A stretch of DNA of 46,957 bases from Streptomyces torulosus (lineage in GTDB: Bacteria > Actinomycetota > Actinomycetes > Streptomycetales > Streptomycetaceae), in the NCBI RefSeq assembly GCF_001419765.1, contig NZ_LIRK01000025.1:1-46957 (forward strand). The letters run 5' to 3'. Below the pieces are notes generated by a model that saw only the letters and a program-made list of their open reading frames with translations, ran no database searches and was not told where the DNA came from. Below are positions 39,760 through 46,957 of this stretch, piece after piece (position 1 is the first letter of the stretch; each line of letters starts with the position of its first letter). Position numbers and translations under genes: made by a program.

Positions 39760-42318
39760 ATGGCACGCGGCAAGCTCCGGATCTACCTCGGCGCGGCCCC
39801 CGGCGTCGGCAAGACCTACGCCATGCTGTCCGAGGCGCACCGCCGCGTGGAGCGGGGTACCGACTGTGTCGTGGCCTTCGTCGAGCATCACAGCCGTCCG
39901 CGTACCGAGGTGATGTTGCACGGTCTGGAGCAGATCGCGCGCAGGGAACTGGAGTACCGGGACACCGTCTTCACGGAGATGGACGTGGACGCCGTCCTCG
40001 CCCGGCACCCCCAAGTGGTGCTCGTGGACGAACTCGCCCACACCAACGTTCCCGGCTCCCGCAACGACAAGCGCTGGCAGGACGTGGAGGAGTTGCTGGC
40101 CGCCGGGATCAACGTGATATCGACCGTCAACATCCAGCATCTGGAGTCGCTCGGCGACGTCGTGGAGTCGATCACGGGCGTACGGCAGCGGGAGACCGTG
40201 CCGGACGAAGTCGTACGGCGGGCCGACCAGATCGAGCTGGTCGACATGTCCCCGCAGGCGTTGCGGCGGCGGATGGCCCACGGCAACATCTACAAGCCGG
40301 ACAAGGTCGACGCGGCCCTGTCGAACTACTTCCGGCCAGGGAACCTGACCGCGCTGCGCGAACTGGCGCTGCTGTGGGTGGCCGACCGGGTCGACGCCTA
40401 CCTGACCGAGTACCGCAGCGAGCACCGGGTGTCGAAGATCTGGGGCTCGCGAGAGCGGATCGTGGTCGGGCTGACCGGCGGACCGGAGGGCCGGACGCTG
40501 ATCCGCCGGGCCGTGCGGCTCGCGGAGAAGGGCGCCGGCGGCGAGGTGATGGCCGTCTACATCTCCCGCAGCGACGGCCTGACCGCGGCCTCGCCCAAGG
40601 AGCTGGCCGTCCAGCGCACCCTCGTCGAGGACCTCGGCGGCACCTTCCACCAGGTCGTCGGCGAGGACATACCGGTCGCGCTGCTCGACTTCTCGCGCGG
40701 GGTCAACGCCACCCAGATCGTGCTCGGCGTATCCCGCCGCAAAGGCTGGCAGTACGTCTTCGGACCGGGCGTCGGCGCGACCGTCGCCCGGGACTCCGGT
40801 CCCGACCTGGACGTCCACCTCATCACCCACGACGAGGCGGGCAAGGGGCGCGGACTCCCGGTCGCCCGGGGCGCACGCCTCGGCCGAGCCCGCCTGATCT
40901 GGGGCTGGCTCGTCGGACTCGGCGGCCCTGTGCTGCTGACCTGGCTGCTGAGCGGCGTCTTCCCGGACGTCGGGCTCGCCAACGACATGCTGCTGCTGCT
41001 GACGACGACGGTGGCGGCGGCCCTGCTGGGCGGGCTCTTCCCGGCACTGGCCTCGGCCGTGACCGCCTCCCTCCTCCTGAACTGGTTCTTCACCCCACCC
41101 GTCCACACCCTCACCATCGCCGACCCGAAGAACATCGTCGCCATCGCGATCTTCGTCGGTGTCGCGGTGTCCGTCGCCTCCGTCGTCGACCTCGCCGCCC
41201 GCCGCACCCACCAGGCCGCCCGCCTCCGGGCGGAGTCGGAGATCCTCTCCTACCTGGCCGGCAACGTCCTGCGCGGCGAGACCAGCCTGGAGGAGCTGCT
41301 GGAACGGGTCCGCGAGACCTTCGCCATGGAATCGGCGGCCCTGCTGGAACGCGCGAGCGACGTGGAGCCGTGGACCTGCGCCGGCAGCGTGGGCCCCCGC
41401 CCCTGCGTCACCCCCGAGGAGGCGGACGTCGACGTACCGGTCGGCGACCACATGACCCTCGCGCTGACCGGACGGGTACCACCCGCCGAGGACCGCCGCG
41501 TCCTCGCGGCCTTCGCCGCCCAGGCCGTCGTCGTCCTGGACCGTCGACGCCTCCAGCAGGAGGCCGACCAGGCCCGCACGCTCGCCGAGGGCAACCGCAT
41601 CCGCACCGCGCTGCTCGCCGCCGTCAGCCACGACCTGCGCACCCCGCTCGCCGCCATCAAGGCGGCCGTCACCTCCCTGCGCTCGGACGACGTCGAGTGG
41701 TCGCAGGAGGACCAGGCGGAACTGCTGGAGGCCATCGAGGAGGGCGCCGACCGCCTCGACCATCTCGTCGGCAACCTCCTCGACATGTCCCGACTCCAGA
41801 CCGGCACCGTCACCCCGATCATCCGTGAGACCGATGTCGACGAGGTCATCCCGATGGCCCTCGGCGGTGTCTCCGAGGGCAGTGTGGATCTGGACATCCC
41901 CGAGACGCTGCCCATGGTCGCCGTCGACCGGGGCCTCATGGAGCGGTCCGTCGCCAACATCGTCGAGAACGCGGTGAAGCACAGCCCCGCGGACGTTCCG
42001 GTCCTGGTCTCGGCGAGCGCCATCGCGAACCGGGTGGAGGTGCGCGTCGTGGACCGCGGCCCGGGTGTCCCCGACGAGGCCAAGGACCGCATCTTCGAAC
42101 CCTTCCAGCGCTACGGCGACGCTCCGCGTGGTGCCGGTGTGGGGTTGGGGCTGGCGGTGGCCCGCGGCTTCGCCGAGGCCATCGGCGGCACCCTCCACGC
42201 CGAGGACACACCGGGCGGCGGCCTCACGATGGTGCTGAGCGTGCCGATGGCGGCGGCCAACCGGCCGCCCTCGGAGTCCGAGTCGGAGCCGGACGGGCAA
42301 GTGACCGTAACGTCATAG
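39760..42318 (+). CDS. kdpD: KdpD, osmosensitive K+ sensor histidine kinase
   Basis: 852 residues from the ATG at 39760, six bases after GAAGG; an ATG at 39754 overlapping the kdpE stop would add two residues. Domains in order: KdpD sensor domain with Walker A LGAAPGVGKTYAM (about 9-21) and VVLVDELAHTNVPGS; universal-stress-protein domain (about 225-360); four membrane helices (about 375-490); GAF-like domain (about 505-610); histidine box AAVSHDLRTPLAAIKAAV with the phosphorylated His (about 625); and ATPase motifs NIVENAVKHS, DRGPGVPDEAKD and GAGVGLGLAVARG. The kinase controls KdpE phosphorylation. The N-terminal domain also binds c-di-AMP in some bacteria. Intact, and distinct from the partial KdpD copy at 33.3 kb. 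Confidence 0.95.
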   Translation: MARGKLRIYLGAAPGVGKTYAMLSEAHRRVERGTDCVVAFVEHHSRPRTEVMLHGLEQIARRELEYRDTVFTEMDVDAVLARHPQVVLVDELAHTNVPGSRNDKRWQDVEELLAAGINVISTVNIQHLESLGDVVESITGVRQRETVPDEVVRRADQIELVDMSPQALRRRMAHGNIYKPDKVDAALSNYFRPGNLTALRELALLWVADRVDAYLTEYRSEHRVSKIWGSRERIVVGLTGGPEGRTLIRRAVRLAEKGAGGEVMAVYISRSDGLTAASPKELAVQRTLVEDLGGTFHQVVGEDIPVALLDFSRGVNATQIVLGVSRRKGWQYVFGPGVGATVARDSGPDLDVHLITHDEAGKGRGLPVARGARLGRARLIWGWLVGLGGPVLLTWLLSGVFPDVGLANDMLLLLTTTVAAALLGGLFPALASAVTASLLLNWFFTPPVHTLTIADPKNIVAIAIFVGVAVSVASVVDLAARRTHQAARLRAESEILSYLAGNVLRGETSLEELLERVRETFAMESAALLERASDVEPWTCAGSVGPRPCVTPEEADVDVPVGDHMTLALTGRVPPAEDRRVLAAFAAQAVVVLDRRRLQQEADQARTLAEGNRIRTALLAAVSHDLRTPLAAIKAAVTSLRSDDVEWSQEDQAELLEAIEEGADRLDHLVGNLLDMSRLQTGTVTPIIRETDVDEVIPMALGGVSEGSVDLDIPETLPMVAVDRGLMERSVANIVENAVKHSPADVPVLVSASAIANRVEVRVVDRGPGVPDEAKDRIFEPFQRYGDAPRGAGVGLGLAVARGFAEAIGGTLHAEDTPGGGLTMVLSVPMAAANRPPSESESEPDGQVTVTS

Positions 42319-42577
42319 CCCTGCTGGCGGTCGAACCACGGGTGCCTTGGCCCGCTCGCATGAGGTGGCCGCCGGGATCAACCCTGGATGAGGGTCCATG
42401 AGCCCGGCCGCGACGGGCGACGGGCGACGCGTGCCAACAGGAGAGGCGGGCGGCGGCGGTGCGGTGCGGGCCCGCCACGAGGATCGCGCGGGCGAGGTTG
42501 GCACACACGCGGTAGTGGGCCATGACCCACGAGCGCTCGACGGGGGCGGCCGGCAGGAAGCTGGGCCGCGTTCGCGA

Positions 42578-43006
42578 TCAGTGCCCCGTCGGCCGTTCTG
42601 GTGCGTGCTGTTGCCCCGGGTGTTGGCCTAGGGGGAGACGGTACGCGCGGTTCTTGGGACAGCGCCAGGCCGGCCAGTCCTCCTCGCCCTCTGTCGACAA
42701 CTCCATGGGATGCGGGTGTCCTTCGCGGCAGGCAGGCCAGGGCTGCCTGCCGCGAAGGATCTGCATGTTTTCCAGAAGGGCTGCCTGGACGTGGAACGCG
42801 ACCGGCCGCACAGCGACCCCCAGGGGCTCGTCGGCAACCTCTGGGGAGAACTCCACGGGAGCGATACGGGTGCCGCCGATGACGAGTGTGCGCCAGTTGT
42901 CGGGATCGTCGACGCCTTCGGCTCCGTACTCCAGTCGGGCGGAGAATCCGCATACGCGCAGGTCATGGGCTACAGACTCGAAGATCTCTTCTGGCTGCGT
43001 CGGCAT
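42578..43006 (-). CDS. Small hypothetical protein with a C-terminal CxxH...WRCP pattern
   Basis: 142 residues if the ATG at 43006 is used (MPTQPEEIFESVAHDLRV). Residues 1-70 look like a compact alpha/beta domain (FSARLEYGAEGVDDPDNWRT and LVIGGTRIAPVEF). Later come WPACREGHPHPMEL and AWRCPKN, a Cys/His arrangement resembling a small zinc site that I know from other short Streptomyces proteins. The tail after WRCP may be read-through beyond the normal end. A perfect 15-base hairpin lies within the coding region around the CREGHP codons. The ribosome site is weak. Function unknown. Confidence 0.55.
   Translation of the reverse strand: MPTQPEEIFESVAHDLRVCGFSARLEYGAEGVDDPDNWRTLVIGGTRIAPVEFSPEVADEPLGVAVRPVAFHVQAALLENMQILRGRQPWPACREGHPHPMELSTEGEEDWPAWRCPKNRAYRLPLGQHPGQQHAPERPTGH
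42721..42757. repeat. Perfect 15-base inverted repeat inside a small gene
   Basis: CTTCGCGGCAGGCAG (42721-42735) and its exact reverse complement (42743-42757) flank a 7-base loop. It lies in the coding region of the minus-strand 142-residue gene. It could act as a hairpin in mRNA or be a site left by an insertion. Confidence 0.85.
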
Positions 43007-43032
43007 GACTGCGGAGCCTACCCAATCGCTTG

Positions 43033-43644
43033 CTAGGCGCTGAACTTGCAGTTGACGAAGCGGTATCCGCTGGCCTTCGGCTTGCTGACCGACTTCCATG
43101 TCCAGAGGAAGGAGACCTCGTCGCCACGCTTGATCGTGTACTTCTTGGCCTTGCCCTTGGGGTCGAACGTGCGGGGCAGCGGTCCGTGGAAGTGGTAGTT
43201 CCAGGGCTCCGTGTGGGGTGCGTAGACGTTGGCTTCACGCTTGTTGGCGAAGATCTGGGCCTTGAAAAGGATGATCCCCTGCGGAGCGATCTTCTTGGAG
43301 AGCTTCACGCCCCAGGGGATCCCGTACTTCTTGGACTCCTGGAGAGTGACCGTGCCGGTCGTGTGGCGGAACGTGCCCCGGCACTTGGGCAGCTTGGCGG
43401 CCTTCGCCGCCGTGGCCGCCGGACCGGGAGCCGATGCCTTACGGACGAGGTCGTCGAGGCTTCCGGCCCCCTGCGCGACTCCCCGATCACGCAGGGAAGC
43501 CAGCACCGTGGCGATGTCCGAGGGCGCGGCGTGGCTGGAGCCGGTTTCGTACGGGGTCGCGGCTGTGGCGGCGGACGCGGGCGCGACGAGGGCAAGGGCG
43601 GCCGCTGCCGCGACGACGGATATCTGCGTGCTGCGCAGGCTCAT
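43033..43644 (-). CDS. Secreted hypothetical protein
   Basis: 203 residues; the ATG at 43644 is chosen because it begins the signal peptide (MSLRSTQISVVAAAAALALV, cleavage near ASAATA). Residues about 30-75 are a helical pro-region (DIATVLASLRDRGVAQGAGS). The mature C-terminal part of about 120 residues has two cysteines (LPKCRGTF and the last-but-four residue in FVNCKFSA) that may form one disulphide. Between them are many Lys and aromatic residues in a strand pattern (TGTVTLQESKKYGIPWG, YHFHGPLPRTFDPKGKAKKY). I do not recognise the fold and see no catalytic motif. It follows the small gene upstream by 26 bases on the same strand. Confidence 0.75.
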   Translation of the reverse strand: MSLRSTQISVVAAAAALALVAPASAATAATPYETGSSHAAPSDIATVLASLRDRGVAQGAGSLDDLVRKASAPGPAATAAKAAKLPKCRGTFRHTTGTVTLQESKKYGIPWGVKLSKKIAPQGIILFKAQIFANKREANVYAPHTEPWNYHFHGPLPRTFDPKGKAKKYTIKRGDEVSFLWTWKSVSKPKASGYRFVNCKFSA

Positions 43645-44189
43645 GCGGAATGCCTTTCGGATGCGGAAGGGCGTACTGGACACAGGGCTGTGCCCAGAGG
43701 CGGATCGTCAGGGACTGGTGGTGCTGCGTGTCGCTGTGGACACGGGCGTAAACGCTGGGCAGAGGACGCTCCGGTCCTTGGCCTCGACGAAGAGGCCGCC
43801 ATCGCTGTGGAGGCAGACTTCGTGGGCGACACCGATGGCGCCGCAGTGGTGGAAGGGGTCCTGCGCTTCGACCGTAGCGAGTGGGGCATCCGGTGCGGTA
43901 TTGGCTGTTGGGACACTGCCCTACGGGCCGTTACAGACCGGGAGTTGACGTCCGCGGGGCGGTCCAGCCGTCCGTTGTTTCGAAGGGCGGTCCCCGACAA
44001 GGCAGTCGGCCTGCGCACGGCTGCGGGCGATGTGGCCTTCGGGCCCTCGTACGGCTCCCGGGCCTACTGGGCGCGAGGCGACGGCGATCCTGGTCCGCTC
44101 GCCGAGGACCGTGCGGGCCGCAGCGACCAGGTTCTCCAGGGACACCGGGTCTCCAGCCGGGCACGCGTCTTGGGCTCGGCCTCGCTGGC
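43645..44189. other. Gene-free stretch before the integrase remnant
   Basis: About 545 bases. Open frames exist on both strands, but none has family-like motifs, a ribosome site and consistent codon use together. Given the integrase end that follows, it may be decayed remains of a mobile element, though I cannot identify any gene in it. Confidence 0.4.
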
Positions 44190-44378
44190 GTGCCATACGC
44201 CTCGATCGTCCTCGAGGCCGGCGAGTCCGTGGTTACGCTCGCCCGTTGGCTCGGGCACTCCAGCCCGACCATCACCCTCGACTACTACGCCCACTTCATG
44301 CCCGAGGCGGGAGGCAAGGGGTACAGCGCGATCGAGGCTCTGTTCAGGCGGCCTCGCAGTGTCGGCGCGGATGCCTGA
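44190..44378 (+). pseudogene. C-terminal remnant of a tyrosine recombinase (phage-type integrase)
   Basis: The last about 62 codons read YASIVLEAGESVVTLARWLG, HSSPTITLDYYAHFMPEAGG, then KGYSAIEALFRRPRS. This is the standard end of Streptomyces tyrosine integrases, with the conserved GHSS His and the catalytic Tyr in DYYAHFMP. The preceding HxLRH motif is destroyed (LGLGLAGVPY), and nothing upstream matches the rest of the enzyme. A remnant of an integrated element. I see no tRNA or clear attachment repeat beside it. Confidence 0.8.
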
Positions 44379-44401
44379 AAATTTTCGAAGCCTGTGAGAA
44401 G

Positions 44402-44424
44402 GGGGTGCAGCCATGCTGCACCCC
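44402..44424. terminator. Short hairpin after the integrase remnant
   Basis: GGGGTGCAGC and GCTGCACCCC form a perfect 10-base stem with the 3-base loop CAT, 23 bases after the remnant's stop. Probably the old terminator of the integrase gene. The following 220 bases up to the corA-type gene hold only a direct repeat of TTCTCCCCAG near 44550. Confidence 0.6.
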
Positions 44425-44644
44425 TCCTTGGCGTTCCACCGGACAGGGGCTCGCCTACTCTCCGTGTCGACGAGCGCTTGGTGGCCGGCCGTGGCGAGGT
44501 GGCGCCCGGACGGGGCTGGGGAGGAGTCGCGGAAGCGGAGCCCGGCTCATTCTCCCCAGATTCTCCCCAGCGGCCTTGGAAGGCGCCCTCAGTCCCGCAG
44601 TCGGAGCGTGGACGCCTCAAGAAGCCGACTTCCCGGCCGACTAC

Positions 44645-45808
44645 TCAGAGCCAGTCCCGCCGCTTGAAGATGAAGTACAAACTGGTGCAAACAACCGCCA
44701 TCAGAACAATGGCAAATGGGTATCCGAACACCCAGTGCAACTCCGGCATGTGCTCGAAGTTCATCCCGTAGATCGTCCCGACCAGCGTCGGGGCGAAGAG
44801 GATCGCCGCCCAGGAGGAGATCTTCTTGATCTCCTCGTTCTGTTCGAAGCCCGCCTCCGCCAGGGCCCGCATCTCCGCGTTCTGCTGCTGGGTCACCAGC
44901 GTCGCGTTCACCGTGAGGATGTCCGTGAGGGCCTGGCGGAAGCCGTCGACGCGTTCGCTGGTGTGAGTGACGTGGTCGGCGACGTCGCGGAGGTAGCTCT
45001 GGAGTTCGTCGTCCGTCTCGTACTTGGTGAAACCGGCCATGAGGCCGTGCAGCATCCCGACCAGGGGGCGGGTGGCCCGCTGGAACTCGACGACCTCACG
45101 GGAGAGTTCGTAGATGCGGCGGGACACCTCCGGGTCGCCCCGGAACACCTCGGTCTCGATCTCGTCGATGTCGTTCTGCACGCCGGCGACGACCGGCACA
45201 TAGTCGTCCACCACCGCGTCGAGGATGGCGTACAGCACCGCCTCCGGACCCAGCCTCAGCAGTTCCGGGGTCTCCTCCATACGGCGGCGCACCGCCGACA
45301 GGTCCGGCGCCGCGCCGTGCCGGACCGTGATGACGAAGTCCGGGCCCACGAACACGTGCAGCTCACCGAAGTCGACCTCCTCCGGCGCGTCGAGATAGCG
45401 GGCCGCCCGCAGAACGACGAACAGGGTGTCGCCGTAGCGCTCCAGCTTGGGTCGCTGATGGGCCTCCATCGCGTCCTCGACGGCGAGCGGATGGAGGTCG
45501 AACTCCGTTGCCAGCGAGAGCAGTTCACCCTCGGTGGGGCGGGCCAGCCCGATCCACGCCATGCCCGACGGTGCCTCCCGCAGCGCGCGGTAGGTCTCGG
45601 CGAGCGACGCGGGCGCGGCGACCCTTACGCCGTCCTCGTACAGGACCGCCTGCACGACACTGGCCGCCCGGTCCGGCCGCTCCGGTTCCGCCGGTCCGGG
45701 ACGGGGCGCGGGCGGTCGGCCCGCCGGCGGCGCGGGCGGGGTCAGCGCGCGGCGCCAGACCGACCCCCTGGCGCTCTTCGAGGCTGGGCGGGCACGTCGT
45801 TCGGCCAT
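44645..45808 (-). CDS. CorA-family Mg2+/Co2+ transporter
   Basis: 387 residues; the ATG at 45808 follows GGAGG. The first about 60 residues are a proline- and arginine-rich cytoplasmic extension. Residues about 60-310 are the CorA funnel domain (VAWIGLARPTEGEL-like start, DAMEAHQRPKLERYGDTLF, then long helices from VVDDYVPVVAGVQNDIDE onward). The C terminus has two membrane helices. The first carries the selectivity signature YGMNFEHMPEL, the GMN motif that lines the pore, and the last ends FIFKRRDWL. The pentamer passes Mg2+ into the cell. It diverges from the winged-helix gene across an array of five palindromes, so the two may share a regulator. Confidence 0.93.
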   Translation of the reverse strand: MAERRARPASKSARGSVWRRALTPPAPPAGRPPAPRPGPAEPERPDRAASVVQAVLYEDGVRVAAPASLAETYRALREAPSGMAWIGLARPTEGELLSLATEFDLHPLAVEDAMEAHQRPKLERYGDTLFVVLRAARYLDAPEEVDFGELHVFVGPDFVITVRHGAAPDLSAVRRRMEETPELLRLGPEAVLYAILDAVVDDYVPVVAGVQNDIDEIETEVFRGDPEVSRRIYELSREVVEFQRATRPLVGMLHGLMAGFTKYETDDELQSYLRDVADHVTHTSERVDGFRQALTDILTVNATLVTQQQNAEMRALAEAGFEQNEEIKKISSWAAILFAPTLVGTIYGMNFEHMPELHWVFGYPFAIVLMAVVCTSLYFIFKRRDWL

Positions 45809-45913
45809 CGGTTCGCCTCCGGAGTCGCACATCTGTCTGTGTGATCTTCGAGCAGGATATCCGGGGCAAACCGTGGCACGGGCCCCGGGAGTTCCGATCC
45901 CGCCGGGCGTCGC

Positions 45914-46055
45914 GAACAGTCTCTGTCCGTTCCGCCGGGCGTCGTGGACTGCTTCTGTCCGTTCGCCGGGCGCCGCGGACAGCCTTTGTCCCTCTCCCCG
46001 GGCGTCGCGGACAGTCCCTGTCCCTCTCTCCGGGCGTCGCGGACAGAAGCTGTCC
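45914..46055. repeat. Array of five palindromes GGACAG-N3-CTGTCC at 32-base spacing
   Basis: Sites start at 45914 (GAACAGTCTCTGTCC), 45946 (GGACTGCTTCTGTCC), 45977 (GGACAGCCTTTGTCC), 46009 (GGACAGTCCCTGTCC) and 46041 (GGACAGAAGCTGTCC). Spacing is 32, 31, 32 and 32 bases, three helical turns. The intervening bases (about CCGGGCGTCGC) are also repeated. The last site covers the expected -35 region of the rightward gene, whose -10-like TAGCGT is at 46067-46072. Either an operator array or a minisatellite; the conserved symmetry favours binding sites. Confidence 0.85.
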
Positions 46056-46079
46056 GCAAGGGTCGCTAGCGTTTCCCTC

Positions 46080-46957
46080 ATGACGAAGAAGGCGACCTCG
46101 ACCGCACCCCTGCTCGGCGCCCGCGCCCTCAACCGCGCCACCCTCGCCCGGCAGCTGCTGCTGCGCCGCACGCCCGTGGCCGAGCTGCCGGTGAGCGGTG
46201 CCGTCGAGCATCTGCTCGGGCTCCAGGCACAGAACGTCAAACCGCCGTACTACGCCCTCGCCGCCCGCCTGGACGGCTTCGCCCCCGAGCAGTTGTCGAC
46301 GCTGATGGCGGAGCGCGCCGTCGTCCGGATCGTCACCATGCGGTCCACCATCCACACCCACACCGCCGAGGACTGCCTCACCCTGCGGCCCCTCGTGCAG
46401 CCCGCCCGTGAACGGGAACTGCAGCTGTTCCGCAAGGGCCTCGTCGGCGTCGACCTGGACCGGCTCACCTCCCTCGCCCGGGAGTTGGTGGAGGACGAGC
46501 CGCGCACCCTCAAGCAGCTGCGCGAGGCCCTGCTCGTCGAGTGGCCCGACGCCGATCCGCTCGCCCTCGGTATCGCCGCGCGCTGCCGGCTGCCGCTGGT
46601 GCAGGTCACCCCGCGCGGACTGTGGGGCAGGAGCGGCCAGGTCGCGCTGACCACCGCCGAGCACTGGCTGGGCCGCCCCGCCGCGCCCGCCCCGGCGCCC
46701 GAGACCGTCGTACGCCGCTATCTCGCCGCCTTCGGACCCGCCTCCGTCAAGGACATGCAGACCTGGGCCGGGCTGACCCGGCTGCGCGAGGCGTTCGAGC
46801 GGCTGCGCCCGGAGCTGGTCACCTTCCGCGACGAGAGCGGTGGCGAACTCTTCGACCTCCCCGACGCGCCCCGTCCCGACCCGGAGACCCCGGCCCCGAC
46901 CCGCCTGCTCCCCGAGTTCGACAACCTGCTCCTCTCCCACGCCGACCGCTCCCGCGT
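46080..46957 (+). CDS. AlkZ/YcaQ-like winged-helix protein (HTH_42), partial at the window edge
   Basis: At least 292 residues from the ATG at 46080, running off the right edge. It begins LNRATLARQLLLRRTPVAEL and then has EHLLGLQAQNVKPPYYALA. The Q-A-Q inside GLQAQ corresponds to the QxQ/QxD catalytic motif of the AlkZ/YcaQ DNA glycosylase family. Further family blocks are VVRIVTMRSTIHTHTAEDCL and the tandem winged-helix region (RYLAAFGPASVKDMQTWAGL), with LLPEFDNLLLSHADR near the edge. AlkZ removes bulky or cross-linked bases, but most homologues are untested. No ribosome site precedes the ATG; TAGCGT lies 7 bases before it, so the transcript is probably leaderless. The palindrome array overlaps this promoter. 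Confidence 0.85.
   Translation, partial: MTKKATSTAPLLGARALNRATLARQLLLRRTPVAELPVSGAVEHLLGLQAQNVKPPYYALAARLDGFAPEQLSTLMAERAVVRIVTMRSTIHTHTAEDCLTLRPLVQPARERELQLFRKGLVGVDLDRLTSLARELVEDEPRTLKQLREALLVEWPDADPLALGIAARCRLPLVQVTPRGLWGRSGQVALTTAEHWLGRPAAPAPAPETVVRRYLAAFGPASVKDMQTWAGLTRLREAFERLRPELVTFRDESGGELFDLPDAPRPDPETPAPTRLLPEFDNLLLSHADRSR

Noticed and set aside
42319..42577. Gene or RNA between kdpD and the small minus-strand gene
   Set aside because: No family motifs, no start with ribosome site and no clear hairpin could be seen.
43690..44190. Possible gene upstream of the integrase remnant
   Set aside because: Frames on both strands are open by composition only; none shows a recognisable motif with a ribosome site.
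44190..44424. Intact integrative element or attachment site
   Set aside because: Only the last about 60 codons of an integrase remain; no tRNA, excisionase or flanking direct repeat was found.
45898..46060. CRISPR-like appearance of the repeat array
   Set aside because: The bases between palindromes are also repeated, so there are no unique spacers, and no cas genes are near.

Overview
The window looks like a piece of a Streptomyces chromosome, probably an accessory or arm region. The evidence is very high G+C with strong third-position GC, GTG starts, AGGAGG-type ribosome sites, a SodF gene behind a Nur-type box, twin-arginine and ricin-type secreted glycosidases, and an unusual number of decayed genes. 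No rRNA, tRNA, CRISPR array or intact mobile element was seen.

1-3.1 kb is decayed: a frameshifted MFS exporter, an intact isochorismatase-fold hydrolase lacking the family cysteine, and an N-terminally truncated S66 peptidase.

3.3-18.4 kb is a carbohydrate-use locus. A minus-strand operon runs from 14.8 to 6.8 kb: sugar-binding lipoprotein, two ABC permeases, a 671-residue uncharacterised protein, a rhamnose-mutarotase-family protein, an L-fuconolactonase-like amidohydrolase, an alcohol dehydrogenase/KDG-kinase deletion scar, and an aldo/keto reductase of the L-fucose dehydrogenase type. A secreted beta-helix protein with a ricin-type domain (resembling GH141) lies beyond it. A divergent FadR/GntR regulator and a Tat-exported GH43-ricin enzyme sit on the other side. 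Together they suggest release, import and non-phosphorylating oxidation of a 6-deoxysugar such as L-fucose. The later steps are broken or absent here.

18.4-29.7 kb is mixed: sodF with its Nur box, an NCS1 permease with a C-terminal four-cysteine tail, an FG-GAP secreted protein, an APH-fold kinase with a Thr-Asp repeat at its N terminus, a small secreted repeat protein, a serine hydrolase/BAAT-type hydrolase pair, two hypothetical proteins, a DUF6325-like remnant and a CPA1 antiporter.

29.7-34.0 kb is repeat-rich and rearranged: a DUF2252 remnant, a GbsR regulator with a 28-residue-repeat partner and a long palindrome, a small membrane protein, half of an APC permease, and a KdpD-fragment/APC-fragment chimera.

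34.1-42.3 kb is a complete K+ operon: 27-residue peptide, kdpF, kdpA, kdpB, kdpC, kdpE, kdpD. Phased CCGT(CA/AT) direct repeats precede it, and the same motif precedes the 172-residue membrane protein gene at 31.5 kb. kdpA carries an in-frame insertion made of a duplicated palindromic repeat.

42.3-46.96 kb holds two small genes, an integrase remnant, a CorA-type metal transporter and, at the right edge, an AlkZ/YcaQ-type winged-helix protein. The last two diverge from an array of five palindromes spaced about 32 bp apart.
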